This document shows, piece after piece, positions 7,576 through 14,109 of a stretch of 16,775 nt of DNA. The notes under the pieces were generated by a model. That model searched no databases, had not been told where the DNA came from, and saw only the letters and a program-made list of their open reading frames with translations. Source of the DNA: Aquincolibacterium sp041674705 (lineage in GTDB: Bacteria > Omnitrophota > Omnitrophia > Omnitrophales > Aquincolibacteriaceae); NCBI GenBank assembly GCA_041674705.1, contig JBAYVF010000026.1:1-16775 (forward strand), read 5' to 3'. The position numbers were made by a program, and so were the translations under genes. The stretch's first letter is position 1. The number at the start of each line of letters is the position of its first letter.

Positions 7576-7739
7576 AGCATCCTTCGCTTTCTGGAGCGCT
7601 CGGTACGACGAAGTTCCCGGTGAATTTTCGGGGACATATAGCCCGAAAGGATATCGCCTTGGTGAATAATGCAAAGCGCAAGAGGCCCGCCCCTGCCGTT
7701 CATTTTTGCGCTCCGGATCCCGTATAGGTCGTGTGTCAT
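7572..7739 (-). CDS. Small 55-aa gene upstream of and overlapping the STAS-PilZ gene
   Basis: ATG at 7739 is preceded by AAAAAGGAG with 8 nt spacing, the best ribosome site in this operon, and lies about 58 nt below a good promoter. The frame ends at TGA 7574-7572, overlapping the ATG of the STAS-PilZ gene as ATGA, which implies translational coupling. The peptide has a mixed N-terminal part (GGPLALCIIHQGDILSGYM) and a strongly basic tail (RRTERSRKRR). I recognise no family. It could be a real small protein that partners the regulator, or a leader peptide whose translation delivers ribosomes to it. Confidence 0.55.
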   Translation of the reverse strand: MTHDLYGIRSAKMNGRGGPLALCIIHQGDILSGYMSPKIHRELRRTERSRKRRML

Positions 7740-7954
7740 TTTCGTATCTCCTTTTTCAGTATTTATACCATTTCAAAAACATCTTTATTTACCTTCTAAC
7801 AGAACCATAACCCTATGAAGCTCTTTTGTCAATACTATATTGTAAATTATTTTAATATTAGTTTTTTGTGCTTTTTTTGATGCAATATATAACATTGGTA
7901 TACATATAAATGCTAATAAATAGCTATTTTGAGCCATTTTGACCCACAAACCCC
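7740..7954. other. AT-rich divergent intergenic region
   Basis: About 215 bases of distinctly AT-rich DNA between the STAS-PilZ operon and the REP/RAYT unit. It contains the operon ribosome site and promoter on the minus strand. On the plus strand there is a weaker candidate promoter toward the transposase (TTGATG 7877-7882, 16 nt, TATACA 7899-7904). No gene is seen. Confidence 0.5.
7804..7832 (-). promoter_or_regulatory. Sigma70-like promoter for the small ORF/STAS-PilZ operon
   Basis: The minus strand reads TTGACA (7832-7827), 17 nt, TATGGT (7809-7804). The -35 is perfect and the -10 matches four of six. Predicted transcription start is near 7797, giving a leader of about 58 nt before the ATG at 7739. 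Confidence 0.65.
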
Positions 7955-8011
7955 TCAAATACCGGGTACTTGAATCGCAAAAAACACACCATTCAAATAC
8001 CGGGTATTTGA
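7955..8011. repeat. Left REP-like palindrome pair
   Basis: TCAAATACCGGGTACTTGAA (7955-7974, one mismatch in the stem) and TCAAATACCGGGTATTTGA (7993-8011, perfect palindrome around a central G), separated by about 17 nt. They lie in the leader upstream of the transposase start and are the likely substrate class of the Y1 enzyme. Confidence 0.85.
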
Positions 8012-8038
8012 GCGGTATGAATAAAACAAAATATATAA

Positions 8039-8066
8039 TTGATTTTTATATACTTTTCATTAGAAT
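8039..8066 (+). promoter_or_regulatory. Candidate promoter of the RAYT gene
   Basis: TTGATT (8039-8044), 16 nt, TAGAAT (8061-8066) on the plus strand, ending 25 nt before the ATG at 8092. The -10 is good and the -35 moderate. It lies inside the mobile unit, so the gene could carry its own promoter. Confidence 0.45.
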
Positions 8067-8091
8067 CCAGGGGGAGAGGAAAACGACTATC

Positions 8092-8736
8092 ATGGGACGC
8101 AGGAAGGTGCCGCTGGCATGCGGCTGTTTCTATCACATCTTTAACCGGAGCATTGCCGGCTTCGAAATATTCCGCTACCCAGCAGAATATCAACGATTCC
8201 GGGCAACCCTACGTTATTACAAAACTGCTATCAGCACACGAAGCTTTTCGATCGCCCTGCGCCTCAACAAGTTGAATGCTCCGGAGATGCATGGACCGGA
8301 CCGCGTCCGGATCCTGGCCTACTGCCTAATGCCAACCCATTTCCATTTATTTCTCGAACAACTCGCTCCGAACGGGATCGAGGACTACGTTCGTTTCATC
8401 GAAGCCGGTTACGCGCACTTTTTTAATCTGCGCTCAAAACGGAGGGGCCCCTTGTGGGAATCCCGATTCGAAAACCGCTTGGTCGAGGCCGATCCCTACG
8501 CGCTTCACCTTATGCGCTATATCCACCTCAATCCCGTTTCCACCGGACTCGCTAAAAAAGCGGAGGGCTGGGAATTTTCCTCCTATCACGAGCACCTTGC
8601 CCGCTCGCAAGAAGAACCTCTTTGCGCGTTCAAAGACATCATGGACCTGAGCCCCGCTACGATCAAAAAATTCACGGATAATCGGGCGGATTATCAACGA
8701 TCGCTTGCCCTTATAAAAGGCCTGATCCTTGACTAA
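8092..8736 (+). CDS. REP-associated tyrosine transposase (Y1/HUH family, 214 aa)
   Basis: A single-stranded-DNA nuclease/transposase of the RAYT branch of the IS200/IS605 superfamily. It has the HUH pair in PTHFHLFLEQ (H83, H85), the likely catalytic tyrosine in FIEAGYAHFF (Y107), the family signature GPLWESRF (119-126) and YIHLNPVSTGLA (143-154), then W-x-FSSYH (160-166). All key residues are present, so it is probably active. The ATG at 8092 is chosen because homology begins there; GGGGAGAGG lies about 12 nt upstream, somewhat far. An in-frame extension to a TTG at 7939 would translate through the palindromes and is rejected. RAYTs cut and join REP palindromes such as those flanking this gene. 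Confidence 0.92.
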   Translation: MGRRKVPLACGCFYHIFNRSIAGFEIFRYPAEYQRFRATLRYYKTAISTRSFSIALRLNKLNAPEMHGPDRVRILAYCLMPTHFHLFLEQLAPNGIEDYVRFIEAGYAHFFNLRSKRRGPLWESRFENRLVEADPYALHLMRYIHLNPVSTGLAKKAEGWEFSSYHEHLARSQEEPLCAFKDIMDLSPATIKKFTDNRADYQRSLALIKGLILD

Positions 8737-8740
8737 CCGT

Positions 8741-8796
8741 TCAAATACCGGGTACTTGAACAGTGAAAACCGGTGATTCAAATACCCGGTATTTGA
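8741..8796. repeat. Right REP-like palindrome pair
   Basis: TCAAATACCGGGTACTTGAA (8741-8760) is identical over 20 bases to the copy at 7955-7974. TCAAATACCCGGTATTTGA (8778-8796) is the reverse complement of the copy at 7993-8011. The pair begins 4 nt after the transposase stop codon, and its distal member contains the rarA stop codon. Confidence 0.85.
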
Positions 8797-10118
8797 GGGG
8801 TGGTTTTGAGGCGCTCGAGGAGGATCTTTTCAAACCCTACCGGCTTGGGGATGTAATATTGAGCGGATTTTTCAAAATAGACCTGCCCGCGCGCTTCCTC
8901 GGGCCGGTCATGGGGATAAACATAGCCATTGCCGTGGCCGAGGTCCTTGGCGCCGGAATAGGCGGTGGAGCGAAGATGCTGGGGCACCTGCTCCGTCTTC
9001 TGGTTTTGAATATCTTCGGTCGCGCGTTCAATAGCCATGTAACTGGCATTACTTTTCGGAGCCAGCGCAAGGTACGTGACCATCTGGGCAAGAATGATCC
9101 GGGCTTCCGGCATTCCAACGAATTCGACGGCCGTAAAACCGCTCGCCGCCAGGATCAAGGCCTGAGGGTCCGCGTTCCCGATATCTTCGCTTGCAAAGAT
9201 CACCATGCGACGCACGATGAACCGCGGGTCCTCCCCCGCGTAAAGCATCTTCGCGAGCCAGTAGATCGCGGCGTTCACATCCGAGCCGCGCAGACTCTTA
9301 ATAAAGGCGCTGATCGTGTCGTAATGAAAATCCTCGTCCCAATCATACTGAACTATTTTTTTCTGGCACGATTCTTCGGCCACGGACGCCGTAAAATGGA
9401 TAACACCGTTTTCATCGGGCGGCGTGGTCATTGCGCCGACATCGAGCGCGTTCAGGGCCCGGCGGGCGTCCCCCGAGGCCTGTTTCGCGATATGATCCAG
9501 CGCCGCAGGTTCGATCTCGACCGTAAGATTTCCGAGACCGCATTCCTTATCTCCCAAAGCCCGCGTCATGATGCGGATCAAATGAGATTCGTCGTGGGGC
9601 TTGAGTTCGCAGACGATCGAACGGGAAAGAAGCGGCCCCCGGATCGCAAAAGAAGGGTTCTGCGTCGTGGCGCCGATCAGGATAATGACCCCTGATTCCA
9701 CATCCGGCATCAGAATATCCTGCTGGGCTTTATTGAAACGGTGGATCTCGTCAATGAAGAGGACGGTCTTGCGTTTGGAGCGGCGCAGGAGTTTTCGGGC
9801 TTCATCCTGGATCTTGCGCATCTCGGCCACATTGGAGAGGACCGCGTTGATCGAGACATAACGCGCGGAAGTCGTGCGAGCGATCACGAGAGCGAGCGTG
9901 GTCTTCCCGGTGCCCGGAGGGCCATAAAGAATAAGCGAAGAAAGGCGATCGGATTCGAGCGTGCGGCGAAGAAGCTTTCCCTTTCCAAGAAGATGCTCCT
10001 GCCCCACGATCTCATCCAGCGTCTTGGGCCGCATCCGGACCGCAAGAGGCGCATCGGGCGGCACCTGGAGAGAATCTTCGACTTCAGCTTGGCTGAATAA
10101 TTCGTCAGATGGGGTCAT
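8778..10118 (-). CDS. rarA: Replication-associated recombination protein A (RarA/MgsA, 446 aa)
   Basis: An AAA+ ATPase of the clamp-loader group acting at stalled replication forks. Walker A GPPGTGKT is at 66-73, Walker B LFIDE at 120-124, sensor GATTQNPSF at 149-157, the arginine finger in LLSR (R166), and the C-terminal tetramerisation region includes DLGHGNGYVYPHD. Length is normal for the family. The ATG at 10118 has GAGG 5 nt upstream; a frame extending to a TTG at 10187 only adds KPGFR repeats encoded by the upstream hairpins. The last residues (QIPGI) and the TGA are encoded by the outer REP palindrome of the RAYT unit, so the original C-terminus may have been replaced. It lies downstream of pheT on the same strand and may be read through from it. 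Confidence 0.95.
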   Translation of the reverse strand: MTPSDELFSQAEVEDSLQVPPDAPLAVRMRPKTLDEIVGQEHLLGKGKLLRRTLESDRLSSLILYGPPGTGKTTLALVIARTTSARYVSINAVLSNVAEMRKIQDEARKLLRRSKRKTVLFIDEIHRFNKAQQDILMPDVESGVIILIGATTQNPSFAIRGPLLSRSIVCELKPHDESHLIRIMTRALGDKECGLGNLTVEIEPAALDHIAKQASGDARRALNALDVGAMTTPPDENGVIHFTASVAEESCQKKIVQYDWDEDFHYDTISAFIKSLRGSDVNAAIYWLAKMLYAGEDPRFIVRRMVIFASEDIGNADPQALILAASGFTAVEFVGMPEARIILAQMVTYLALAPKSNASYMAIERATEDIQNQKTEQVPQHLRSTAYSGAKDLGHGNGYVYPHDRPEEARGQVYFEKSAQYYIPKPVGFEKILLERLKTTPQIPGI

Positions 10119-10142
10119 TAAATCCTCGGGAAACAGTGAACG

Positions 10143-10179
10143 AAAACCAGGTTTCTCTTTTCGGAAACCTGGTTTTTTT
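10143..10179. repeat. 13-bp perfect hairpin, possibly bidirectional terminator
   Basis: AAAACCAGGTTTC (10143-10155) pairs with GAAACCTGGTTTT (10164-10176) around an 8-nt loop. A run of seven T ends at 10179 on the plus strand; the minus strand, in which pheT is transcribed, has only four T after the stem. It lies between pheT and rarA. Confidence 0.7.
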
Positions 10180-10194
10180 CGGGTCAACCTTTTC

Positions 10195-10226
10195 AGAACC
10201 AGGTTTCAAAATCGAAACCTGGTTCT
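10195..10226. repeat. Second 13-bp perfect hairpin of the same family
   Basis: AGAACCAGGTTTC (10195-10207) pairs with GAAACCTGGTTCT (10214-10226) around a 6-nt loop. It shares the core ACCAGGTTTC...GAAACCTGGT with the hairpin 16 nt away. Together they form a two-unit palindrome array just after the pheT stop, reminiscent of REP doublets. Confidence 0.75.
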
Positions 10227-10243
10227 TCGAAAAACGGGCTCGC

Positions 10244-12301
10244 TCAGGATTGAAAAGAGGCCTGATACTTCTGAACAAGCATTTGAGCGATCTTATCGTG
10301 CACCTTTTGGACTTCCTCGGAGACGAGCGTCCTCTCAAGGGATTGGTACACGACGCGAAAAGCGAGATTTTTGCAGCCGGCGGGAACGCGCTTGCCGCGG
10401 AAGAGATCGAAAAGCTCCACTTCCCGGATCAGGCCTTGCCCGAGTCCGCGGATCTCCCCCATCAGGTCCCCGCTTTTTACGGAGTCCTTGACCACGATCG
10501 AGAGGTCCCGTTCGATCGCAGGATACCGCGGCCATTCCTTGAACGTGCGGATCTTTTGTGCTTGCGGAAGCAGCTTCTCGAGCGAGATTTCTCCATAATA
10601 AACGGGCTCTTTGAGATCCCATTTTTTAAGGAGCTCTCCGGAGACCTGCCCCAGAAAAGCCAAAGGGGTCTGCCATGTCCGGAGTTCTTCGGACGTCCCT
10701 TGGGCAAAATAGCTTTTATCGACCTTCGCAACACAAAGGTCCACGGAGCCCGCGTTTTTCAGGATCGATTCAATATAGCCCTTCAGATCATAGATCGTCA
10801 CCGCGCGCGCATGATCGAGCCACGTCTGAGCCGCTTTTTTTCCATAGAGCGCGATCGCGCAAATACGTTCTTCCACGGGATGCTTGTGAGCATCCGGCAA
10901 TGAATAGATATTGGCGATCTCAAACACCGGCACCGAATCCGCGCCCGCGTTGACGTTCTTCTGGATCACGGAAAGAAGACTTGTCACCATGGTGGGCCGC
11001 ATCCAGTGCAGACCGTGTTGAAGAGGATTCACGATCTGAACGGCGCGTCTGAGATCTTTGGCGGCATCCAGGCCGTCTTCGGAAATAAGGCTGAACGTGA
11101 CCGTCTCACAGAGCCCCGCCCCGCTCAAAAGTTGCCGTATTTTTCGCTCAAGCGAAAGCCTCGGATTCTCGCCAAGCGTGATCGGCGCCCGTGCCGGAAG
11201 CGTTTCCGGGATGTTCTCAAAACCATAGATCCGCGCGATCTCTTCCACAAGGTCCACCGGCCTTGTCAGGTCCGGACGGAATGACGGAATACCCACGGTC
11301 CAGACCCCCTCAGAATGCTGTTTTACCTGAAGGCCAAGGCGTCCCAAAATGAGAGCGATCTGGCTCGGTTTGATCTCGACCCCCAGGACCGATTTCACTT
11401 CGTCGGCCCGGAGCTGGATGGTTTTGATCGCAAGCTGGGGTTTTTCGCCGGCTTTGATCACCGCACTGATATGACGCGGTTTAGCATATTTCTGAATCAG
11501 CGCAAGCGCACGGCTCCGGCCAACGTCCACACCTTCCGGGTCCACACGGCGCTCGAAACGATAGGAGGAATCTGAGGAGATCTGGTGCGTGCGCGAGGCC
11601 TTCCGAACGCGGCCGGGATTAAAAAACGCGGACTCCAAAAAAACATTGCGCGTTTTTTCATTGATCTCGGAATCTTTTCCGCCCATCACACCCGCCAGGG
11701 CCACAGCGCGATCGCTATCGGCGATCAGGAGGTCCTCGGGCTTGAGTTCGATCTCGGCGCCATTGATCAAGGTGAATTTCTCGCCCTGCCGGGGTTTACG
11801 CACCACGATCTCTTTTCCATGGATCAGATCGGCATCAAAGGCATGGAGCGGCTGCCCGACTTCCAGGAGCACATAATTGGTGATATCCACAATGAGATTG
11901 ATACTGCGAATGCCGCAGGCGAGGAGACGGTTCACGATAAAATCAGGCGTTTTGGTCTCAGTGATGCCTTCGATCAAAACCCCCGTGTAATAGGGGCAAC
12001 CAGCCGCGTCCTTGATCTGGATCTTCCAGCCCGGAGGCGGCGTCCTCCCTGTCTCGGGATCCACCACGGGGTTTTTTAGGGAAAGATTTTCGACGGCCGC
12101 GATCTCGCGCGCCACGCCCCAATGAGAAAGCCAATCCGGACGGTTCGACGTGATCTCGATCTCGAAGACCGTATCGGCCGGGGTCTTGAGCGGCTCGCAT
12201 TTTTTAACCTCAAGACCGGCCAGCGTCAGCCGTTCCGCGATCCGCGAAATGGGTGGCGCAAGCTCCACAAAATCCTTCAACCAGTTCGTGCTGATCTTCA
12301 T
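10244..12301 (-). CDS. pheT: Phenylalanyl-tRNA synthetase beta subunit, short form (685 aa)
   Basis: With PheS it forms the (alpha-beta)2 enzyme charging tRNA-Phe; beta carries editing and tRNA-binding modules. Seen in order: N-terminal B1 piece (MKISTNWLKDFVEL), TSNRPDWLSHWGVAREIAA, the B3/B4 editing domain with NYVLLEVGQPLHAFD, B5 with SFRPDLTRPVDLVEEIARIYGF, the catalytic-like core, and the C-terminal FDX-ACB anticodon domain (about 587-685). The usual B2 OB-fold tRNA-binding insertion of about 110 residues is missing: the sequence jumps from GLEVKKCEPLK directly to FEIEITSNRPD. This explains 685 instead of about 800 residues. The start overlaps the pheS stop as ATGA, implying translational coupling. 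Confidence 0.96.
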   Translation of the reverse strand: MKISTNWLKDFVELAPPISRIAERLTLAGLEVKKCEPLKTPADTVFEIEITSNRPDWLSHWGVAREIAAVENLSLKNPVVDPETGRTPPPGWKIQIKDAAGCPYYTGVLIEGITETKTPDFIVNRLLACGIRSINLIVDITNYVLLEVGQPLHAFDADLIHGKEIVVRKPRQGEKFTLINGAEIELKPEDLLIADSDRAVALAGVMGGKDSEINEKTRNVFLESAFFNPGRVRKASRTHQISSDSSYRFERRVDPEGVDVGRSRALALIQKYAKPRHISAVIKAGEKPQLAIKTIQLRADEVKSVLGVEIKPSQIALILGRLGLQVKQHSEGVWTVGIPSFRPDLTRPVDLVEEIARIYGFENIPETLPARAPITLGENPRLSLERKIRQLLSGAGLCETVTFSLISEDGLDAAKDLRRAVQIVNPLQHGLHWMRPTMVTSLLSVIQKNVNAGADSVPVFEIANIYSLPDAHKHPVEERICAIALYGKKAAQTWLDHARAVTIYDLKGYIESILKNAGSVDLCVAKVDKSYFAQGTSEELRTWQTPLAFLGQVSGELLKKWDLKEPVYYGEISLEKLLPQAQKIRTFKEWPRYPAIERDLSIVVKDSVKSGDLMGEIRGLGQGLIREVELFDLFRGKRVPAGCKNLAFRVVYQSLERTLVSEEVQKVHDKIAQMLVQKYQASFQS

Positions 12302-13272
12302 GAAAATTGCCTCAAAAAACGCAGATCGTTCTCGTAAAAATGGCGGATATCATTAATCCCGTGACGAAGCATCGCAATGCGTTCCACCCCGAGCCCGAAC
12401 GCAAAACCCTTCACAACATTCTTGTCATAGCCCACTTCCTCAAATACATTCGGGTCGACACTCCCGGCCCCGAGGATCTCGAGCCATCCTTTGCCCCATT
12501 GAATATCGATCTCAACGCTCGGCTCGGTAAATGGAAAAAAATGCGGACGAAAACGGATCTTAGTGTCAGAACCAAACAACTCACGAAGGAATAGATGCAA
12601 CACGCCTTTGAGATCGCTAAACGTCACTTGGGTATCCACCATCAGACCTTCGATCTGATGGAACATGAAGGAATGACTTGCGTCCACGGTATCGGGGCGA
12701 TACACGCGGCCCGGGGCGATGATCTTAAGCGGCGGTTTCCGGTCTTTCATCACACGGATCTGGACTGTGGACGTTTGGGAACGCAGGAGCTGCCCGTGCG
12801 TCGTATAAAAAGTGTCGAACGCGTCGCGCGACGGATGATCGAGCGGGATATTGAGCGCCGTAAAATTATGGAATTCAGTCTCGATTTCCGGGCCTTCCAC
12901 GGTCTCAAAACCCATGCGACTGAAGACGCTCGTGATCTCCTGGATCGTTTGCTGAAGAAGATGGATGCTGCCTTGCGGGGGCCGGATACCGGGAAGCGTT
13001 TCGTCGAACATTTCTGTCGAAGTGCCCGCTTGGGGAGCTTTTTGACGAGATTCATCGACCGAAGACTCAAGCCACTGCTTGACGCGATTGAGTTCCGCCC
13101 CAACAGCTTTTTTCTCCTCGGGAGGGACCGCGCCGAGTTGCTTGAAGAGCTCGGTCAGCTTGCCTTTTTTCCCGAGGTAGGCAATGCGAAAAGCCTCGGC
13201 CGCATCGACGGAATCGACACGGGAAAGGTCTTCGCGAGCTTCCTTTTCAATGCGGCTAATTTGATCCTTCAT
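12298..13272 (-). CDS. pheS: Phenylalanyl-tRNA synthetase alpha subunit (324 aa)
   Basis: Catalytic subunit of class II PheRS. It has an N-terminal coiled coil (1-85) that binds tRNA, then GPEIETEFHNF (127-137), GRVYRPDTVDASHSFMFHQIEG (motif 2 region, from 188), FRPHFFPFTEPS and the motif 3 stretch GFAFGLGVERIAMLRHGINDIR. Length is normal. Some usually conserved spots differ: LLRSQTSTVQ (162-171) where LLRTHTSPVQ is typical, and GWLEILGAGSVDPNV where GCGMVHPNV is typical. The ATG at 13272 is preceded by a weak AAGG about 9 nt away. The last bases overlap pheT. Confidence 0.96.
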   Translation of the reverse strand: MKDQISRIEKEAREDLSRVDSVDAAEAFRIAYLGKKGKLTELFKQLGAVPPEEKKAVGAELNRVKQWLESSVDESRQKAPQAGTSTEMFDETLPGIRPPQGSIHLLQQTIQEITSVFSRMGFETVEGPEIETEFHNFTALNIPLDHPSRDAFDTFYTTHGQLLRSQTSTVQIRVMKDRKPPLKIIAPGRVYRPDTVDASHSFMFHQIEGLMVDTQVTFSDLKGVLHLFLRELFGSDTKIRFRPHFFPFTEPSVEIDIQWGKGWLEILGAGSVDPNVFEEVGYDKNVVKGFAFGLGVERIAMLRHGINDIRHFYENDLRFLRQFS

Positions 13273-13291
13273 GAGATTTGCCTTTTTACAG

Positions 13292-13318
13292 TTTTTGATT
13301 CCGAAGAAGAATCAAAAA
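13292..13318. repeat. 10-bp hairpin upstream of pheS
   Basis: TTTTTGATTC (13292-13301) pairs with GAATCAAAAA (13309-13318) around a 7-nt loop. It lies about 20 nt before the pheS start on the minus strand. No T-run follows it in the transcribed direction, so it is more likely a leader structure than a terminator. Confidence 0.55.
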
Positions 13319-13321
13319 ACT

Positions 13322-13419
13322 CCAATAACCAAGAGACAAATACCAAACAAATTCCAATGACCAATTGGTTACTGGAATTTGGTCATTGTTTGGATCTTGT
13401 TTCTTGGTTCTTGGTTATT
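13322..13419. repeat. Long word-repeat inverted element between rplT and pheS
   Basis: About 98 bases composed of iterated CCAA-type words (CCAATAACC, CCAAAC, TTCCAATGACC) in the left arm and complementary TTGG-type words in the right arm. They are centred on the palindrome ACCAATTGGT (13360-13369). Near the centre, a 9-bp CAAATTCCA/TGGAATTTG stem flanks the palindrome, and outer segments such as AACCAAGA/TCTTGGTT also pair. The folded arm could approach 45 nt. It is noncoding and sits in the middle of the operon. Confidence 0.7.
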
Positions 13420-13426
13420 TCTGAAT

Positions 13427-13777
13427 TTAGGCTTTTTTAACGAGTTTCACGATCTCTTGGAAGGTCTTCTCGTCCCGCGCTGCGATCTCCGCGAGCGATT
13501 TCCGGTTCAAGCGGATCTTCGCCTTCAGAAGCGCGTTGATGAACCTGGAATACGACATCCCTCCGGCACGGCACGCCGCGTTGATACGGGCAGTCCAAAG
13601 CGCGCGGAAATGGCGCTTGCGCTGTTTGCGGTCCCGGGTGGCAAAGGCCATCGCGCGAGCGACGGTTTCTTTCGCGGTCCGGAGCAATTTGCCACGCCCG
13701 CCGACAAAGCCCTTGGCGCGTTTGAATATCTTTTTCTTCCGTTTTTTTGATGCTACTGAATTAGTCGACCTTGGCAT
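13427..13777 (-). CDS. rplT: 50S ribosomal protein L20 (116 aa)
   Basis: L20 binds 23S rRNA early in large-subunit assembly and often represses its own operon. The protein starts MPRSTNSVASKKRKKKIFKR, continues with AKGFVGGRGKLLRTAKETV, and has the characteristic helical body RKQRKRHFRALWTARINAACR and SYSRFINALLKAKIRLNRKSLAEIA. Length is typical (115-120). The ATG at 13777 has GGGAG 6 nt upstream; the longer TTG frame adds only seven non-homologous residues. It follows rpmI after an unusually long, structured gap. Confidence 0.96.
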   Translation of the reverse strand: MPRSTNSVASKKRKKKIFKRAKGFVGGRGKLLRTAKETVARAMAFATRDRKQRKRHFRALWTARINAACRAGGMSYSRFINALLKAKIRLNRKSLAEIAARDEKTFQEIVKLVKKA

Positions 13778-13898
13778 AAAACACTCCCTTTTTGACAAGT
13801 ACCGCGTGAAGATTGATTTTATAGGTTAGCGGTACAGTACTGTTAACCCATTAAATTTAATTAAAAACAGTGTTAGTTCAAACCATTTCCGAAAAAAA
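13778..13898 (-). promoter_or_regulatory. Structured rpmI-rplT spacer, possible L20 control site
   Basis: A 121-nt gap where these genes are usually nearly adjacent. GTACCGC (13799-13805) can pair with GCGGTAC (13839-13845). The second of these also overlaps the palindrome ACAGTACTGT (13844-13853), flanked by GGTTA (13834-13838) and TAACC (13854-13858). The two folds are mutually exclusive and the first lies just upstream of the rplT ribosome site. A regulatory role is inferred only. Confidence 0.35.
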
Positions 13899-14099
13899 TC
13901 ACTGACTGTAAGGCATCGAGAACTTGATCGCGCGGACATGCATCTTCTCGACCCGCAACTTGCCCCGGGACTGACGTTTCGATTTCGGGCTGCGGTCGGT
14001 CATCATATGGCGGCGCTTGGTTTTGTTGGCCATGACCTTCCCGGTCTTGGTGATGCGATAACGCTTTTGCATAGCTTTCTTCGTTTTGATCTTCGGCAT
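13899..14099 (-). CDS. rpmI: 50S ribosomal protein L35 (66 aa)
   Basis: A small basic ribosomal protein of the large subunit. It begins MPKIKTKKAMQKRYRITKTG and contains the typical KRRHMMTDRSPKSKRQSRG segment. Length matches the family (about 65). AAAGGAA lies 5 nt before the ATG and overlaps the infC stop, so it is likely translated from the infC-rpmI-rplT message. Confidence 0.96.
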   Translation of the reverse strand: MPKIKTKKAMQKRYRITKTGKVMANKTKRRHMMTDRSPKSKRQSRGKLRVEKMHVRAIKFSMPYSQ

Positions 14100-14109
14100 A
14101 ATATTTCCT

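Larger units (their letters stand above)
7955..8796 (+). mobile_element. REP/RAYT unit: Y1 transposase flanked by paired palindromes
   Basis: A single-gene unit bounded on both sides by two copies of a TCAAATACC-GGGTATTTGA palindrome with 16-17 nt between the members. The outer palindromes share CCCCTCAAATACCGGGTA in inverted orientation (left 7952-7969; right as complement near 8782-8799). This matches the organisation of RAYT genes with their REP sequences. Both ends abut host genes, and the right end is embedded in the 3' end of rarA. Confidence 0.75.

Noticed and set aside
6922..7623. 233-codon plus-strand open frame opposite the STAS-PilZ gene
   Set aside because: It is a shadow of the minus-strand gene, which has clear PilZ motifs, a promoter and a ribosome site.
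7939..8091. Longer RAYT start (TTG at 7939)
   Set aside because: It would translate through both left palindromes and AT-rich DNA; homology to the family starts at the ATG at 8092.
7955..8796. CRISPR array from repeated palindromes
   Set aside because: There are only four copies in two pairs, with an 0.7-kb transposase gene between them, no regular spacer array and no cas genes.
8763..9695. 310-codon plus-strand open frame opposite rarA
   Set aside because: It is antisense to the well-supported RarA frame with all AAA+ motifs, and its translation shows no recognisable protein.
10119..10187. Longer RarA start (TTG at 10187)
   Set aside because: The extra residues are encoded by hairpin DNA (KPGFR repeats); the ATG at 10118 has its own ribosome site and matches the family length.
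12595..13440. 281-codon plus-strand open frame opposite pheS
   Set aside because: It is antisense to pheS and extends into the word-repeat hairpin, giving low-complexity Asn/Thr sequence at its end.
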